From contig NZ_CP009505.1 of the NCBI RefSeq assembly GCF_000970045.1, positions 930,001 through 994,000 of the forward strand: a stretch of DNA of 64,000 nucleotides, in the 5' to 3' direction. Positions 1 to 10,022 of the stretch are shown here, piece by piece. Under the pieces are notes generated by a model. That model was not told where the DNA came from. It worked only from the letters and a program-made list of their open reading frames with translations, and searched no databases. The stretch comes from Methanosarcina sp. MTP4 (GTDB lineage Archaea; Halobacteriota; Methanosarcinia; Methanosarcinales; Methanosarcinaceae). Numbering within the stretch: position 1 is the first letter of the stretch; each line of letters starts with the position of its first letter. Made by a program: the position numbers and the translations under genes.

Positions 1-158
1 ACGTCAACAGGAACCCCTATGGTTCGGGGATCTGAGATGGAACCGGAATCACCACGGGTTCCTCCGGAAGCAATAACCTTACTTTTGCTCTTGTTTCCGG
101 CTCCGCTGGCAGAACCGGTTTCAAGAAAATTTTCGGTGTCAGTAGAACGGTCTTTCAT
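1..158 (-). CDS. Hypothetical protein, N-terminal fragment (runs off the window)
   Basis: An open frame starts at ATG 158-156 on the minus strand and stays open to the window edge, giving about 52 residues. The fragment is hydrophilic and rich in Ser, Gly, Thr and Asp, beginning MKDRSTDTENFLETG, and looks like a disordered N-terminal extension rather than a folded domain. No clear Shine-Dalgarno sequence precedes the ATG. No function can be given from this piece; the rest of the gene lies outside the window. Confidence 0.4.
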   Translation of the reverse strand, partial: MKDRSTDTENFLETGSASGAGNKSKSKVIASGGTRGDSGSISDPRTIGVPVD

Positions 159-643
159 AGATACTAACGAGTAAGGACGACATGGGGTTTAAAGCTTTCA
201 GGAAAAAAGAATTTTTTCTGGTAGAAGGGGAAACCTAAAAAGAAAACAAAACGAAAATTGAATGAATTATGGGGTAACAGGAATAATATTGGAAAAATTA
301 ACTGATAAATTGTGCTGTCATCTTCATAAATGGACCAGGTGACTCTCAAAAGAGTACAACTTAGGGAGCTCGAAGACTTAAATTTACTGCGGTTTCTCGA
401 TTTATTCAAAATGGAGGGATTATAAAAAACGGGAGCATGAGGTGGGTACAATTATTCCGTATTAAAAATATACAAACTGCAATATTATTTTTGGAAAATC
501 TATATAAGTTAGTAAGTGCATAGTAATGTATGGTATTGTGTAACATGCACAATATCATAGACATTGGGTAAGACTGGGAACATTGCCCACTATCGGAACG
601 ACGCAAGCAAAGAGAAAACAACCACGCCAGGGGTGGAGTACCA
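159..643. other. Intergenic region, no gene seen
   Basis: The region between the truncated left gene and the small membrane-protein gene at 644 is AT-rich. The short frames in it have no ribosome site and no recognisable composition. It probably holds the divergent promoters of the two flanking genes, but I cannot place them. Confidence 0.4.
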
Positions 644-823
644 ATGGATACTCTGAAAGGGCTTGCAGGGAAATCGATAGTAACAGCTGTTGCATTTTAC
701 AGCCTGTTGCTTGTTCTGTTCCCTGTTGGCTGGATCGTTTTGCTCGGGACTGCCGTTAGGAGGCCGAGCACCGATAAAAGATCTGTAGAAGCGAGAATCC
801 TTGGGGCAGACATTGATGTCTGA
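644..823 (+). CDS. Small single-pass membrane protein, paralogue of the one at 11020
   Basis: A 59-residue protein starts at ATG 644, with the strong ribosome site GGGGTGGAG just upstream (about 630-638). It has a short N-terminus with the motif GLAGKSIV, one hydrophobic segment of about 25 residues (roughly residues 12-36, containing LLLVLFPVGWIVLL), and a charged tail ending ARILGADIDV. The protein at 11020-11217 shares the same layout: xGxAGKSI, LLLxLFPxGW, and KILGIDIP in the tail. Conservation of the tail as well as the membrane segment argues that both are real genes. The function is unknown. The two copies bracket the pair of giant TPR genes. It is too short and too common in composition for a family assignment by eye. 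Confidence 0.65.
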   Translation: MDTLKGLAGKSIVTAVAFYSLLLVLFPVGWIVLLGTAVRRPSTDKRSVEARILGADIDV

Positions 824-841
824 AACCCGAGATAAGGGCAT

Positions 842-1020
842 GGGTGTCAGAAACATAACAAGGAAACCCGCAAGGGAGTCCAGACAACATTCTCGTCGCT
901 CAGCACCGGTGTCGAAACAAACAAGGAAACCCGCAAGGGTTCTCTGGTAAACATTCGCACCACCCTCTTGTAATCTGCAAATTGGTTTCAAGCGGGTGTC
1001 AGAAGTAAACAAGGAAATAG
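842..1020. repeat. Three imperfect direct repeats (about 33 bp)
   Basis: A sequence of the form GGTGTCAGAAACAxAACAAGG, followed by AAACCCGCAAGGG, occurs at 842-876 and 907-939. A degraded copy lies at 993-1020. Spacing is about 65 and 86 bp. It lies just downstream of the small membrane-protein gene. The copies are too few, too uneven and too diverged to be a CRISPR array. Confidence 0.6.
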
Positions 1021-1603
1021 CAGCTTCAAGTCATATTCGGCAACTCACGGAATTAGAGGCAGTTTCGGAGGGATACCGAAATCGACGAAGAGCCGCAGTT
1101 TTCAGGAAACATTCGGGCAACCCACTTTTTTTTATTATTATATTTTTTGTTATATTTTGTTTGTATTAACTTTTATTTTACCCTTATTTGCTTGATTTTT
1201 ATTTGTTTTGGTTTTACTCCAACTCTTATATTTATTTAAGTAGATCTTACTTTGTTTTGATTTATGTACTTATTTGTTTTGGTATTTTTTCGATGATTAT
1301 ACATGTGCGATGGTTTATTTAAGTCACATCCCCATGTACGGACATACTTGTGTAAAACTTTAACTCTCTGGTGTTACAAAGGATTTTCCCTGCCCCGGAC
1401 AAGGGTCTCCGGGTCAACCAAACAAAATAAGCCCAGGAACCAGGGAATTTACCTCCCGCATGTACTAAATTACAGATTACACAAAGGGAGTTACATTCGG
1501 AAAAGGCCTGACATCGGAAAAGGCCTGACACCGACAAAACCATTTTTTTTCCTTTGCCAATTATTCGCCCTGGTTCCTCGAGACTATACCCTTACTTTCG
1601 GGT
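1021..1603. other. AT-rich intergenic region
   Basis: The stretch 1130-1300 is very T-rich, and no coding frame is convincing. A perfect 17-bp tandem duplication (TCGGAAAAGGCCTGACA, twice) lies at 1497-1530. The T-rich part is read as A-rich from the minus strand, so it is not an obvious terminator for the minus-strand TPR gene ending at 1604. Confidence 0.4.
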
Positions 1604-4600
1604 TTATTCACCGGCTTCGGGGATGTAGTAACCGGTCCGGTTAGATTCATCGGAATCTTTATCCGACTCATTATCCTGTTCTTCATCAGTCACTTCATCC
1701 TGTTCTTCGTCAATCACTTCACCAGCTTCTGGGATGTAGAAACTGCCATTTTCATCAGTCACTTCATCCTGTTCTTCGTCAATTACTTCACCAGCTTCTG
1801 GGATGTAGAAACTGCCATTTTCATCAGTCACTTCATCCTGTTCTTCGTCAATCACTTCACCGGCTTCGGGGATGTAGAAATTATCGTATTCATCCGGTTC
1901 GGGGACATAGTCTGCAGGCAGGGGATTTATGGTCATGTTTTCGGCCGCATATTCCGAGAAGTTCTCTGAGCCTCCATACCACCTGTTTGGCAGGGCAAAG
2001 TCAAGGTCCCCTCTGTACGTATCAGGAAGGAAGAGCTTTGTTCCCCTGTCTTCAAGGGCTCCCACAAAGCCAGGGTCAAGGCTATCCAGCTTGCTCTTAG
2101 ATGCTGAAGCTTCATCATATTTTTTTATGCGGTAAAGGGCAAAGCGCTTGTTGTAAAGAGCTGGAGCCGAGTTCGGGTTGATTGCAAGGGCCCTGTCGTA
2201 GGACTCAATGGCTTCTTCGACGTCTCCCTGCACGTTGTAAATGTAACCTTTATTGTACCAGGCCGTGATGCAGTCGGGCTTTAACTGAGCTGCTTTGTCG
2301 AAGGATCTCAGGGCAGCGGTATGGCTGCTTCTTGCATAGTAAGCGCATCCTTTGTAATACCAGGCAGCAGCATTGTTGGGGTCATACTCCAGGGTTTTGT
2401 CATAACAATCGATGGCTTCCTGATACCTCTCGAGCTTGTAGAAGGCAAAGCCTTTGCTGTTGTGAGCATCGGCATTTGCCGGGTCAAGTTCGAGAATCCG
2501 GTCATAAGAGCCAATCGCAGCCTCGAAGTCTTCGAGTTCTTCCAGAGCCTTAGCCTGCCTATACATTATCTCCCTGTTACCCGGAGAGGCATCAAGGATC
2601 TTCCCGTAGCACTCAACGGCTTCCTCGTACCTGCCAAGCCCTTCAAGTGCCGACGCCTTCTCAGCCAGGGCTCCGGAATTAGCAGGCTCGAGCTCCAGGA
2701 TTTTATCGTAATCAACCAGGGCTTCATCAGACCTTTCCAGCCTCACGAGTACTGAAGCCCGGCCTTCCAGAGCCCCAACATTATCCGGCTCAGACTCAAG
2801 AAGTGTATCGTAACAGGAAACTGCCTCCTCGGACCTTCCCAGGCTGGCAAGGACCAGACCTTTCTCCTGGAGGGCCATGGCGTTCTGGGGATCAAGTTCA
2901 AGCACCCGGTCAAAGTAAGTTATTGCTTCCTCGGACCTTCCCAGGCTGTTAACAGTCGATGCCATCCCGTACCAGGCAACGCCGGATTGAGGGTTCAGGT
3001 CCACGGCTTTCTTATAACATTCCATGGCTTCCTCGTTCCTGCCAAGCAGGTCAAGGACCGAACCCTCTTCATACCAGGCCTCGGTGCGCTCCGGGTTGAT
3101 CATAAGAACTAGCTCATAAGAACTCAGGGCATCTTCATACTGCCCCAGTTCCTTGCAGACGGAAGCTTTGCCGTACCAGACAGAGTCGAAACTGAAGAGA
3201 GGGTCCAGAAGCTCGACATTTTTGGGGTCAGACTCTGTTCCGTACTCTCTCGAATCCGGTTTTTCAGAGCTCAGGAGATAAGCCCAGAACCCTCCGGCAA
3301 GGGCTCCTTCAAGGTTGACATCCCTGCTCTCTTCCTTCAGGGAACGGGAAGCTTCGGGTCCCGAAAGCTCCGCACCCTCTTTAAGCTTGAAACGTGCAGG
3401 GGCATACTCCGGGTTGAGCTGGAGAGTCTGGTTGTAACAGTCTTCAGCTTCCTTGTGTTTGCCAAGCTGGTCCAGGGCCAGGCCTTTGTTATACCGGATT
3501 TCAGTACTTTCCGGGGCAAAGGCCAGGAGACGGTTATAACACTCGATAGAAGCATCGTATTCCTCAAGCCGGACAAGGGAAGACGCTTTGCCATACCAGG
3601 CAAGGTAATAGTTTTCGTCCAGTTCCAGGGCTTTGTCGTAGCTTTTCAGGGCTTGCCTATGTTCTCCAAGCCTTGCGGAATCGAAGCCCTTCCGATACCA
3701 TACCTTGGCATAGCCGGGATCCAGCTTTAAGGCTTTTTCGTAAGCTACGACTGCCTCTTTGTACCTGCCAAGCCTGTCAAGATCCAGGGCTTTCCTGTAC
3801 CAGACCACAGCGTGTCCGGGTTCCTTTTCCAGGACCTGCTCGTAACATTCCACGGCACTCTCGTAGTTTCCAAGTTTATCCAGAGCAAGGCCCTTGTCGT
3901 ACAGGATCTTAACAGGTTCGGACCTGAACTTCGGGGCGTCGGGATAACTTGCAAGCGAAGCATCGTAAGCGTTCATTTTTTCAAGCAGAGCGGTCTCGAC
4001 TTCTTCCGTCTGGACCCCGGAATTCGGGTCAAGGGCCATTTGAGCCATGGAATAGCAAGCTACAGCTTCATCATACTGCCCCATAGCGTCAAGCAGGGAA
4101 CCTTTGCTGTGCCAGGCTTCGTAGTTGTAAGGCTCGTAAGAAATTATTTCGTCGTAGGACTGGATCGCTTCGGCAGGTCTGCCAAGCTGTTCGAGGCAGA
4201 AACCTTTTCCCTGCAGGGCCTCGATAGAATCGGGCTCAGAGCGAAGGACAGAGTCATAGCACGTTAAAGCTTCCTGATAATAGGTTAAAGCTTCCTGATG
4301 TGTCTCTGCACTGTCAAGTTCCCTGCCCAGCTTTTCAAGCCCCAGACCTTTACGGTACCAGGCTTCGGCCGAGTCGGGATTGAGGGAAAGGCCCTGCTCA
4401 TAGCACCCCACAGCAGCCTCGTAGTTTCCAAGTTTGTCAAAAAGCATTCCCTTCTGGTACCAGAGTTCGGGGTCATCGGGGGTGATCTCCAGGGCCCTGT
4501 CGAAACAGTTCATTGCTTTTTCATGTCTGTCGAGTCCGGCGTAAGCCAGTCCCTGCATATACAGGGCTCTGGAAGAGCTGGAACCGTATTCAAGAGACTT

Positions 4601-5176
4601 TTCATAAGAGTGTAGAGCTTGCTCGCTATCTCCCAGCTTTTCAAATGCCAGGCCTTTTCGGAACCAGACTCCGGCAAGAAAAGAGTCTTCAGCGAGACCT
4701 TTCTCGTAACAATTTATGGACTCCTGATAATTCATTCCGCCGAAAAGTTCCTCCCCCATCTTATACCAGTCCTGAGAAGAATCAGGGGAGGTTTCAAGGG
4801 CTCTATCGTAACAATCAAGCGAATCCTCATACAACCCTGACTCCTCCAGGGCAAGCCCCATGGCATACCACGCTGCCGAAGAATCAGGGTCTAAAGAAAG
4901 TGCTTTCTTATAGAAGTCAACGGAAATTTCGTATTCTCCTAGAGAATACAGAGCATTGCCTTTAGCAATCAGGCCTTCAACGGAAGTCGGGTTCTGCGCA
5001 AGTACTTCTTGAAGGGAGGGGAAATCCCCGGCCCCAAGGGTTTCTTCTGCAACCAATCCCTGGGTTGAAACAGCTCCTTCAACAGGTAAAGGACCTGCAG
5101 AAGAGACGATGAATAAAGTGAAAACCAGGAGAACAAAGAAATTAACAATCGAATTAACTTTTTTAATTGGGCTCAT
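1604..5176 (-). CDS. Giant secreted TPR-repeat protein with C-terminal tandem repeats
   Basis: This 1190-residue protein starts at ATG 5176 behind the ribosome site AGGGGTG. Residues 1-35 form a signal peptide: basic start, hydrophobic core LLVFTLFIVSSAG, and a likely cut near VEGA. From about residue 50 to 1080 it is built of 34-residue TPR units with the consensus AWYxKGxxLxxLGxYEEAI and CYDxALELDPxN, roughly 25-30 of them, interrupted near residue 620 by a non-TPR spacer. The end carries three near-identical 23-residue repeats with the motif FYIPEAGEVIDEEQDE, very acidic. No membrane anchor or PGF-CTERM signal is present, so it is probably released or held on the S-layer by contacts. The next gene upstream (5895-9212) is a full-length paralogue without the acidic repeats. 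TPR arrays bind protein partners; the partner here is unknown. Confidence 0.85.
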   Translation of the reverse strand: MSPIKKVNSIVNFFVLLVFTLFIVSSAGPLPVEGAVSTQGLVAEETLGAGDFPSLQEVLAQNPTSVEGLIAKGNALYSLGEYEISVDFYKKALSLDPDSSAAWYAMGLALEESGLYEDSLDCYDRALETSPDSSQDWYKMGEELFGGMNYQESINCYEKGLAEDSFLAGVWFRKGLAFEKLGDSEQALHSYEKSLEYGSSSSRALYMQGLAYAGLDRHEKAMNCFDRALEITPDDPELWYQKGMLFDKLGNYEAAVGCYEQGLSLNPDSAEAWYRKGLGLEKLGRELDSAETHQEALTYYQEALTCYDSVLRSEPDSIEALQGKGFCLEQLGRPAEAIQSYDEIISYEPYNYEAWHSKGSLLDAMGQYDEAVACYSMAQMALDPNSGVQTEEVETALLEKMNAYDASLASYPDAPKFRSEPVKILYDKGLALDKLGNYESAVECYEQVLEKEPGHAVVWYRKALDLDRLGRYKEAVVAYEKALKLDPGYAKVWYRKGFDSARLGEHRQALKSYDKALELDENYYLAWYGKASSLVRLEEYDASIECYNRLLAFAPESTEIRYNKGLALDQLGKHKEAEDCYNQTLQLNPEYAPARFKLKEGAELSGPEASRSLKEESRDVNLEGALAGGFWAYLLSSEKPDSREYGTESDPKNVELLDPLFSFDSVWYGKASVCKELGQYEDALSSYELVLMINPERTEAWYEEGSVLDLLGRNEEAMECYKKAVDLNPQSGVAWYGMASTVNSLGRSEEAITYFDRVLELDPQNAMALQEKGLVLASLGRSEEAVSCYDTLLESEPDNVGALEGRASVLVRLERSDEALVDYDKILELEPANSGALAEKASALEGLGRYEEAVECYGKILDASPGNREIMYRQAKALEELEDFEAAIGSYDRILELDPANADAHNSKGFAFYKLERYQEAIDCYDKTLEYDPNNAAAWYYKGCAYYARSSHTAALRSFDKAAQLKPDCITAWYNKGYIYNVQGDVEEAIESYDRALAINPNSAPALYNKRFALYRIKKYDEASASKSKLDSLDPGFVGALEDRGTKLFLPDTYRGDLDFALPNRWYGGSENFSEYAAENMTINPLPADYVPEPDEYDNFYIPEAGEVIDEEQDEVTDENGSFYIPEAGEVIDEEQDEVTDENGSFYIPEAGEVIDEEQDEVTDEEQDNESDKDSDESNRTGYYIPEAGE
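1682..1888 (-). repeat. 69-bp tandem repeat inside the TPR gene, three copies
   Basis: A 69-bp unit recurs at 1682, 1751 and 1820. Each copy encodes 23 residues containing FYIPEAGEVIDEEQDE. A shorter remnant (YYIPEAGE) forms the very C-terminus. The copies are almost identical at DNA level, so the expansion is recent. The neighbouring paralogue lacks it. Confidence 0.9.
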
Positions 5177-5894
5177 TAAACACCCCTATTTTTTCTAATG
5201 AGTTCCGTGTGAAAATCTTCCAGCATATACCGGAACACATTCCCTTACTGTGATTCAGCATTGGGATCGCAACTCATTTGGGATTTGGATCATAATGCAA
5301 TCAGTATCTACATCATAATGCATTCGGGAACGGCATCATAATGCAGTATCCTGAATAGTTTTCGACAGGATGTAAGTATCAGATTAATCAAGTTCATCAA
5401 ATGTAATGTACTGAACCATGTAAATTGAGATATCAAGAGATAAATCATGACTACATAAATTCTTATTGCCCGATCCTCAAATAGTTAATGCAGTTTATAT
5501 ACAAAAGAGTCTTTTTCTCCTGGCCCTTTAGTAAGGAAAACGTATAATTCAAACCGAATACACAAAAAAATCAAACAAACCAAAAAGTCCGAAACAGAAA
5601 GAAGTTGGATGTAGTAAAAAATCGGACACGCAAAAAGTCTGAAACAGAAAAAGATGCAGAAATGGAAAAATCAGGACCAAAAAATAAGCCGGAAGGAAAA
5701 AAGAAGCAGAAAGTTTATCAAAAGTCGACGAGAAAGTTCTCCTCTCAAAAGCTTTAAGAGAGGAGACCTGAATAGCCAATCAACCGGTGGTTCTGAGCTC
5801 TTTTGATGCCGCACCAGTTTATGCAGGTTCGGTGTATCGGTTCAGTATATTGGCTCAGTATATTGGCTCAGTATATTGGCTCAGTCAGAGATCT
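5177..5894. other. Intergenic region upstream of the first TPR gene, with short repeats
   Basis: This 718-bp gap separates the two co-directional TPR genes. It contains ATCATAATGCA-like copies between about 5288 and 5353. A perfect 13-bp unit (TCAGTATATTGGC) is repeated three times at 5842-5880, just past the stop of the second TPR gene. No credible coding frame is present. The promoter of the gene starting at 5176 should lie near its left end. Confidence 0.5.
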
Positions 5895-8800
5895 TCAAGT
5901 GGGAAATGAGTCCGGAGGCTGGGAACCTGCAGACTCATTTCCATTCACACTTTCCGAGACGTTTCCCGAATCTTCATACCACCTGGTGGGCAGGGTGTAG
6001 TCTAGAGTCTCACTGTAGGTGTCGGGGAAGAAGTACTTCGTTCCCCTGTCCTGCAGGGCTCCCACAAAGCCCGGGTCAAGAGCATCGAGTTTGGTCTTGC
6101 AATCCGAAGCTTCGGTGTATCTCTTTATGCGATAGAGGGCAAAACGCTTGTTATAAAGGGCTGAAGGCGAGTTGGGGTCGATTGCAAGAGCCCTGTCATA
6201 GTTAATGATGGCTTCTTCAACGTCTCCCAGCACGTTGTAGATGTACCCCTTGTTGTACCAGGCCGTGATGCAGTCAGGCTTTAACTGGACCGTTTTATCG
6301 AAACTTGCCAGGGCTGCGGTATGGCTGCTTGCCGAATACTGGGCAAGCCCTTTGAAATACCAGGCTGCGGCGTTATTGGGGGCGTACTCCAGGGCTTTAT
6401 TATAGCAGGCGATAGCTTCCTGGTACCTTTCCATCCGATGAAGGGCAAAGCCTTTTCTGTTGTACGCCTCGATGCTCACTGAGTTCAGCTCAAGGACTCT
6501 GTCATAACAGCCAATTGCTGCCTCGAAGTTTCCGAGCATTTCCAGGGCTGCAGCTTTCCTGAATAGCACGTCCGTACTGCCTGGTTGGAGTTCAAGGATC
6601 CGGTCATAACTTGCAACCGCTTCTTCGTACTTCCCAATTTCTTCAAGAACCGAAGCTTTCCCAATTTCTGCCTGAATATTTACAGGCTCAAGCTTCAGGA
6701 TCCGGTCATAATCGGATACTGCTTCCTCATGCCTGCCGAGCTTTACCAGAACCGAAGCCCTGCCGCTAATGCCCTCAAGGTTATCAGGCTCAAGCTCCAG
6801 GAGTTTGTTGTAGCAAGGAACGGCTTCCTCGTACCTCTCGAGTCCGACAAGGATCGAAGCTTTCTCGGCCAGGGCCCTGGAATTAGCAGGTTCGAGCACG
6901 AGCACCCTGTCGTAGTACGTTAGTGCCTCATCGTATCTCCCAAGCCTGTTTACAGCCGAAGCCATGCCGTACCAGGCTTTCCCGGCCTGCGGGTCCAGAG
7001 TGGCGGCTTTTTCATAGGCTTCAAAAGCATTCTCATACCTTCCTAGCTTTCCCAGAACCAGGGCTTGCTCGTACCAGGCATCAACATGTTCGGGGTTGAT
7101 CATCAAAGCCATGTCATAACAGGCAAGTGCATCCTCGTACATCTCCAGTTTCCTGCCGGCTGAAGCTTTCCCGTACCAGGATGCATCATAGCCTAACCCC
7201 GAATCCAGGAACTCAACACTTCCTGGGTCAAAGTCCTGGGAATACTCTTCTGAATTCAGGTTCTGGTAACCCAGGAGATAGGACCAGAATCCGCTTGCAA
7301 GCAGCCCGTCAAGGGCGCTGGCACCCGTGGTATTCCCTGCAGGAGCTTCGAAGGTTCCGGTATTCGAGAGCAACTCAAGGTTCTCATTCAGCTTGAAACG
7401 GGCAGGGGCATATGCGGGGTTGATCCTGAGAGCTTCATTATAGCATCCTACAGCTTCCCCGTACCTGCCAAGCTGGTCAAAGGCAAGACCCTTGTTATAC
7501 CAGATCTCAACACTGTCCGGGGCAAAAGCAAGAACTCTGTCATAACATTCGAGTGACTCTTCGTGTTCCCCCAGTTGAGTCAGGGCAGAGGCTTTGCTGT
7601 ACCAGGCAAGGGTATAATTTTCATCCTGGGCAAGAGCCTTATCATAGGATTTCACGGCATCCTTATGCTTCCCGAGCCTTGAGTAATCGAACCCTTTCTC
7701 GTACCAGGCCTTAGGACAGTCAGGGTCCAGTTTCAGGGCTTTGCCGTAACATTCCACAGCCTCTCCATACCTGTCAAGACGGTCAAGGTTCCGGGCTTTC
7801 CGGTACCAGACCACAGGATGGGCGGACTCCTCTTCAAGGGCCTGGGTGTAGCAATCTATCGCAGCTTCGTAATTTTCAAGTTTATCGAAAGCTAGACCCT
7901 TATCGTACAGGATCCTGACAGCTTCCGAATCGAAGTCCAGGGCAGCCGGGTAACATGCCAGGGAAGAGTCATAAGCTCTCAGTTTCTGAATAAGCGCGTC
8001 TCCGGCTTCTTCAACCTCAACTCCCGTATTCGGGTTGAGGGCCATTTCATAACATTTTATTGCGGCGTCGTACTGTCCCATTGCATAAAGTGCGGCACCC
8101 TTGCCATACCAGGCATCGGAGTTTTCAGGGTCGTATGTAAGGATTTTATCGTAGCACTGGATAGCTTCGGAGTATCTTTCAAGCTTTTCCAGATCCGCCC
8201 CTTTTCTCTGAAGAGCATCGAGATTATCGGGGTCCGAAACGAGGACAGAGTCGTAACAGGTTAAAGCTTCCTGGTAACGTGCTCTCGCCTCCTGGTTATA
8301 CTTTGAAGATTCCTGGGGCTCCCCCTGGTTTTCAAAGTCCTTACTCAGGTTTTCAAGTTCCACACCCATCCTGTCAAAATTCATTCCCCTGTTGTACCAG
8401 GCTTCAACCGAGACAGGATCGAGAGAAAGAGCCACATCATAACATTCCACAGCAGCCTCGTAATTCTCGAGACTGTCAAAAACTACCCCCTTCTGATACC
8501 AGAGTTCGGAATTGTCAGGGGTAATATTCAGGGCTTCATTAAAACATCCTGTTGCCTCGTCATACCTTTCAAAACCTGCATAGGCCATCCCCTGCATGTA
8601 AAGGGCCCTGGAACAGTTTTCATTGTACTCAATCGAGTTATCATAAGAAACAAAGGCATGCTGGTCCAGACCCAGTTTCTCAAATGCGAGGCCTTCACGA
8701 TAAAGGATTCTGGCACGGTAAGAGTCAAAAGCCAGAGCGTTCTCATAACAATCGGCGGCCTCAGCATAGCTTTTAATCCTGTAAAACTCGTCACCCCTTT

Positions 8801-9212
8801 CATACCAGCTTCCAAAGGAGTCAGGAGAGGTTTCAAAAGCCCTGATATAACTTTCAATTGCGTCTTCATACATACCGAGTTCGTCAAGGGCACAGGCTTT
8901 TCCATACAAGGCAACCGAGGAATCAGGGTCGAGTTCAAGAGCTTTATCATAGCACTCTATCGAAAGCTCGTATTCCCCAAAAGAATAAAGTGCATTACCT
9001 TTGTCAAGTAACCCTTCCACTGAAGAAGGGGTCTGGGCAATTACCTCCTCGAGAGGAGAAGTATTTTCAGGTCCTCCGGCACTTGCAACCAGCCCTTTAA
9101 ATGTAATGGCTTCAGCAGTAGGGAAGAAAGCTCCCGCTGAAATGAAGAGCAAACAAGCACTCAAGATAACTAATGAATTAATAACCGACCGCACTTTTTT
9201 AACTGAGCTCAT
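5895..9212 (-). CDS. Giant secreted TPR-repeat protein (paralogue of 1604-5176)
   Basis: This 1105-residue protein starts at ATG 9212 behind GGGGT. It has an N-terminal signal peptide of about 35 residues (core LVILSACLLFISAG, likely cut near PTAEA). About 25-30 TPR units of 34 residues follow, of the type AWYxKGxALxxLGxYxEAI plus CYDxALxLDPxN. It matches the 1190-residue neighbour along its whole length, including the non-TPR spacer near residue 620 and the post-TPR block LDPGFVGALQDRGTK. It ends soon after that block (QPPDSFPT), without the acidic repeat tail. Tandem gene duplication explains the pair. It is likely extracellular or S-layer associated and serves as a binding scaffold; the ligand is unknown. 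It has its own 0.8-kb upstream region, so it may be expressed separately from the copy at 5176. Confidence 0.85.
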   Translation of the reverse strand: MSSVKKVRSVINSLVILSACLLFISAGAFFPTAEAITFKGLVASAGGPENTSPLEEVIAQTPSSVEGLLDKGNALYSFGEYELSIECYDKALELDPDSSVALYGKACALDELGMYEDAIESYIRAFETSPDSFGSWYERGDEFYRIKSYAEAADCYENALAFDSYRARILYREGLAFEKLGLDQHAFVSYDNSIEYNENCSRALYMQGMAYAGFERYDEATGCFNEALNITPDNSELWYQKGVVFDSLENYEAAVECYDVALSLDPVSVEAWYNRGMNFDRMGVELENLSKDFENQGEPQESSKYNQEARARYQEALTCYDSVLVSDPDNLDALQRKGADLEKLERYSEAIQCYDKILTYDPENSDAWYGKGAALYAMGQYDAAIKCYEMALNPNTGVEVEEAGDALIQKLRAYDSSLACYPAALDFDSEAVRILYDKGLAFDKLENYEAAIDCYTQALEEESAHPVVWYRKARNLDRLDRYGEAVECYGKALKLDPDCPKAWYEKGFDYSRLGKHKDAVKSYDKALAQDENYTLAWYSKASALTQLGEHEESLECYDRVLAFAPDSVEIWYNKGLAFDQLGRYGEAVGCYNEALRINPAYAPARFKLNENLELLSNTGTFEAPAGNTTGASALDGLLASGFWSYLLGYQNLNSEEYSQDFDPGSVEFLDSGLGYDASWYGKASAGRKLEMYEDALACYDMALMINPEHVDAWYEQALVLGKLGRYENAFEAYEKAATLDPQAGKAWYGMASAVNRLGRYDEALTYYDRVLVLEPANSRALAEKASILVGLERYEEAVPCYNKLLELEPDNLEGISGRASVLVKLGRHEEAVSDYDRILKLEPVNIQAEIGKASVLEEIGKYEEAVASYDRILELQPGSTDVLFRKAAALEMLGNFEAAIGCYDRVLELNSVSIEAYNRKGFALHRMERYQEAIACYNKALEYAPNNAAAWYFKGLAQYSASSHTAALASFDKTVQLKPDCITAWYNKGYIYNVLGDVEEAIINYDRALAIDPNSPSALYNKRFALYRIKRYTEASDCKTKLDALDPGFVGALQDRGTKYFFPDTYSETLDYTLPTRWYEDSGNVSESVNGNESAGSQPPDSFPT

Positions 9213-10022
9213 TAAATACCCCGGCTTTTTCCAGATGAATTCCCTTTGTATAAGTTATACTTCACATAGGATTCAGCACGTATACAATCCGGCACGTATA
9301 CAATCCGGCATATGCATTCTTTACCTGTGATATAACCTAACATCCTTAATACTTTAATTATACATTGACATCCTTAATACCTGTAATCTAAACTAATATC
9401 CTTAACCTGTAATCCAAACTAACATCCTTTATATACCCGTAATCCAAACTAATATCCTTAATATACAAGATAGCTACAACACATAAAGATCGCATCTTGA
9501 ACCATGAAAATGGTTGATATGTATAGATCAGGCAAATAAAATAAATCTCTATCGACCCAAATATACATAGCACGTACATTCCAGCTAATTCAAGTTTTCT
9601 TTACTTAATAATTCTAGTACCTTTATTCTGGTATCCAGATATTTATATTTATTAATTCAGTTAATCTTCATCCAGTATTCAACTATTCTTTACTTATTAT
9701 TCAAGTTTTTTTCCTTTATTGCAGTTGCACCAATATCAAAGTACGCAAATTTTAAAAAGTGTTTAAAAAGCAAAAAAGCTCGAGTAAAAAAGAAGCTTGA
9801 GCAGAAAGAAACTTGAGAGCAGAAAAATATCTTAAGGGCAGATCCCCTTATCAAGGAAAATTCACTGTCATCATCTTCCGATCTTGAATGTTTCGATCAA
9901 GTGAGCCTTAATCCGGGGGAAAAATATGTCCTCTCGGAAACAAAGCCCCGGAATTATCCGGTAGATGAATTTTCGGGGAGACCCACACAAAATATATACA
10001 ATGAAATTTCCTATCCAAAAGC
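9213..10022. other. Divergent intergenic region with degenerate repeats
   Basis: This 810-bp gap separates the minus-strand TPR gene and the plus-strand HD gene. Between about 9330 and 9466 a degenerate unit resembling CTGTAATCCAAACTAATATCC is repeated three to four times. A shorter ACGTATACAATCCGGCA duplication lies near 9278-9310. It must hold both promoters. I see no coding frame with a ribosome site. Confidence 0.5.

Noticed and set aside
644-823. Apparent frameshift in the small membrane-protein gene
   Set aside because: A first reading suggested one near 780. Recounting the bases across that line shows the frame is intact to TGA 821-823.
842-1020. Possible CRISPR array
   Set aside because: There are only three copies with uneven spacing and a badly degraded third copy, and no cas gene is in the window.
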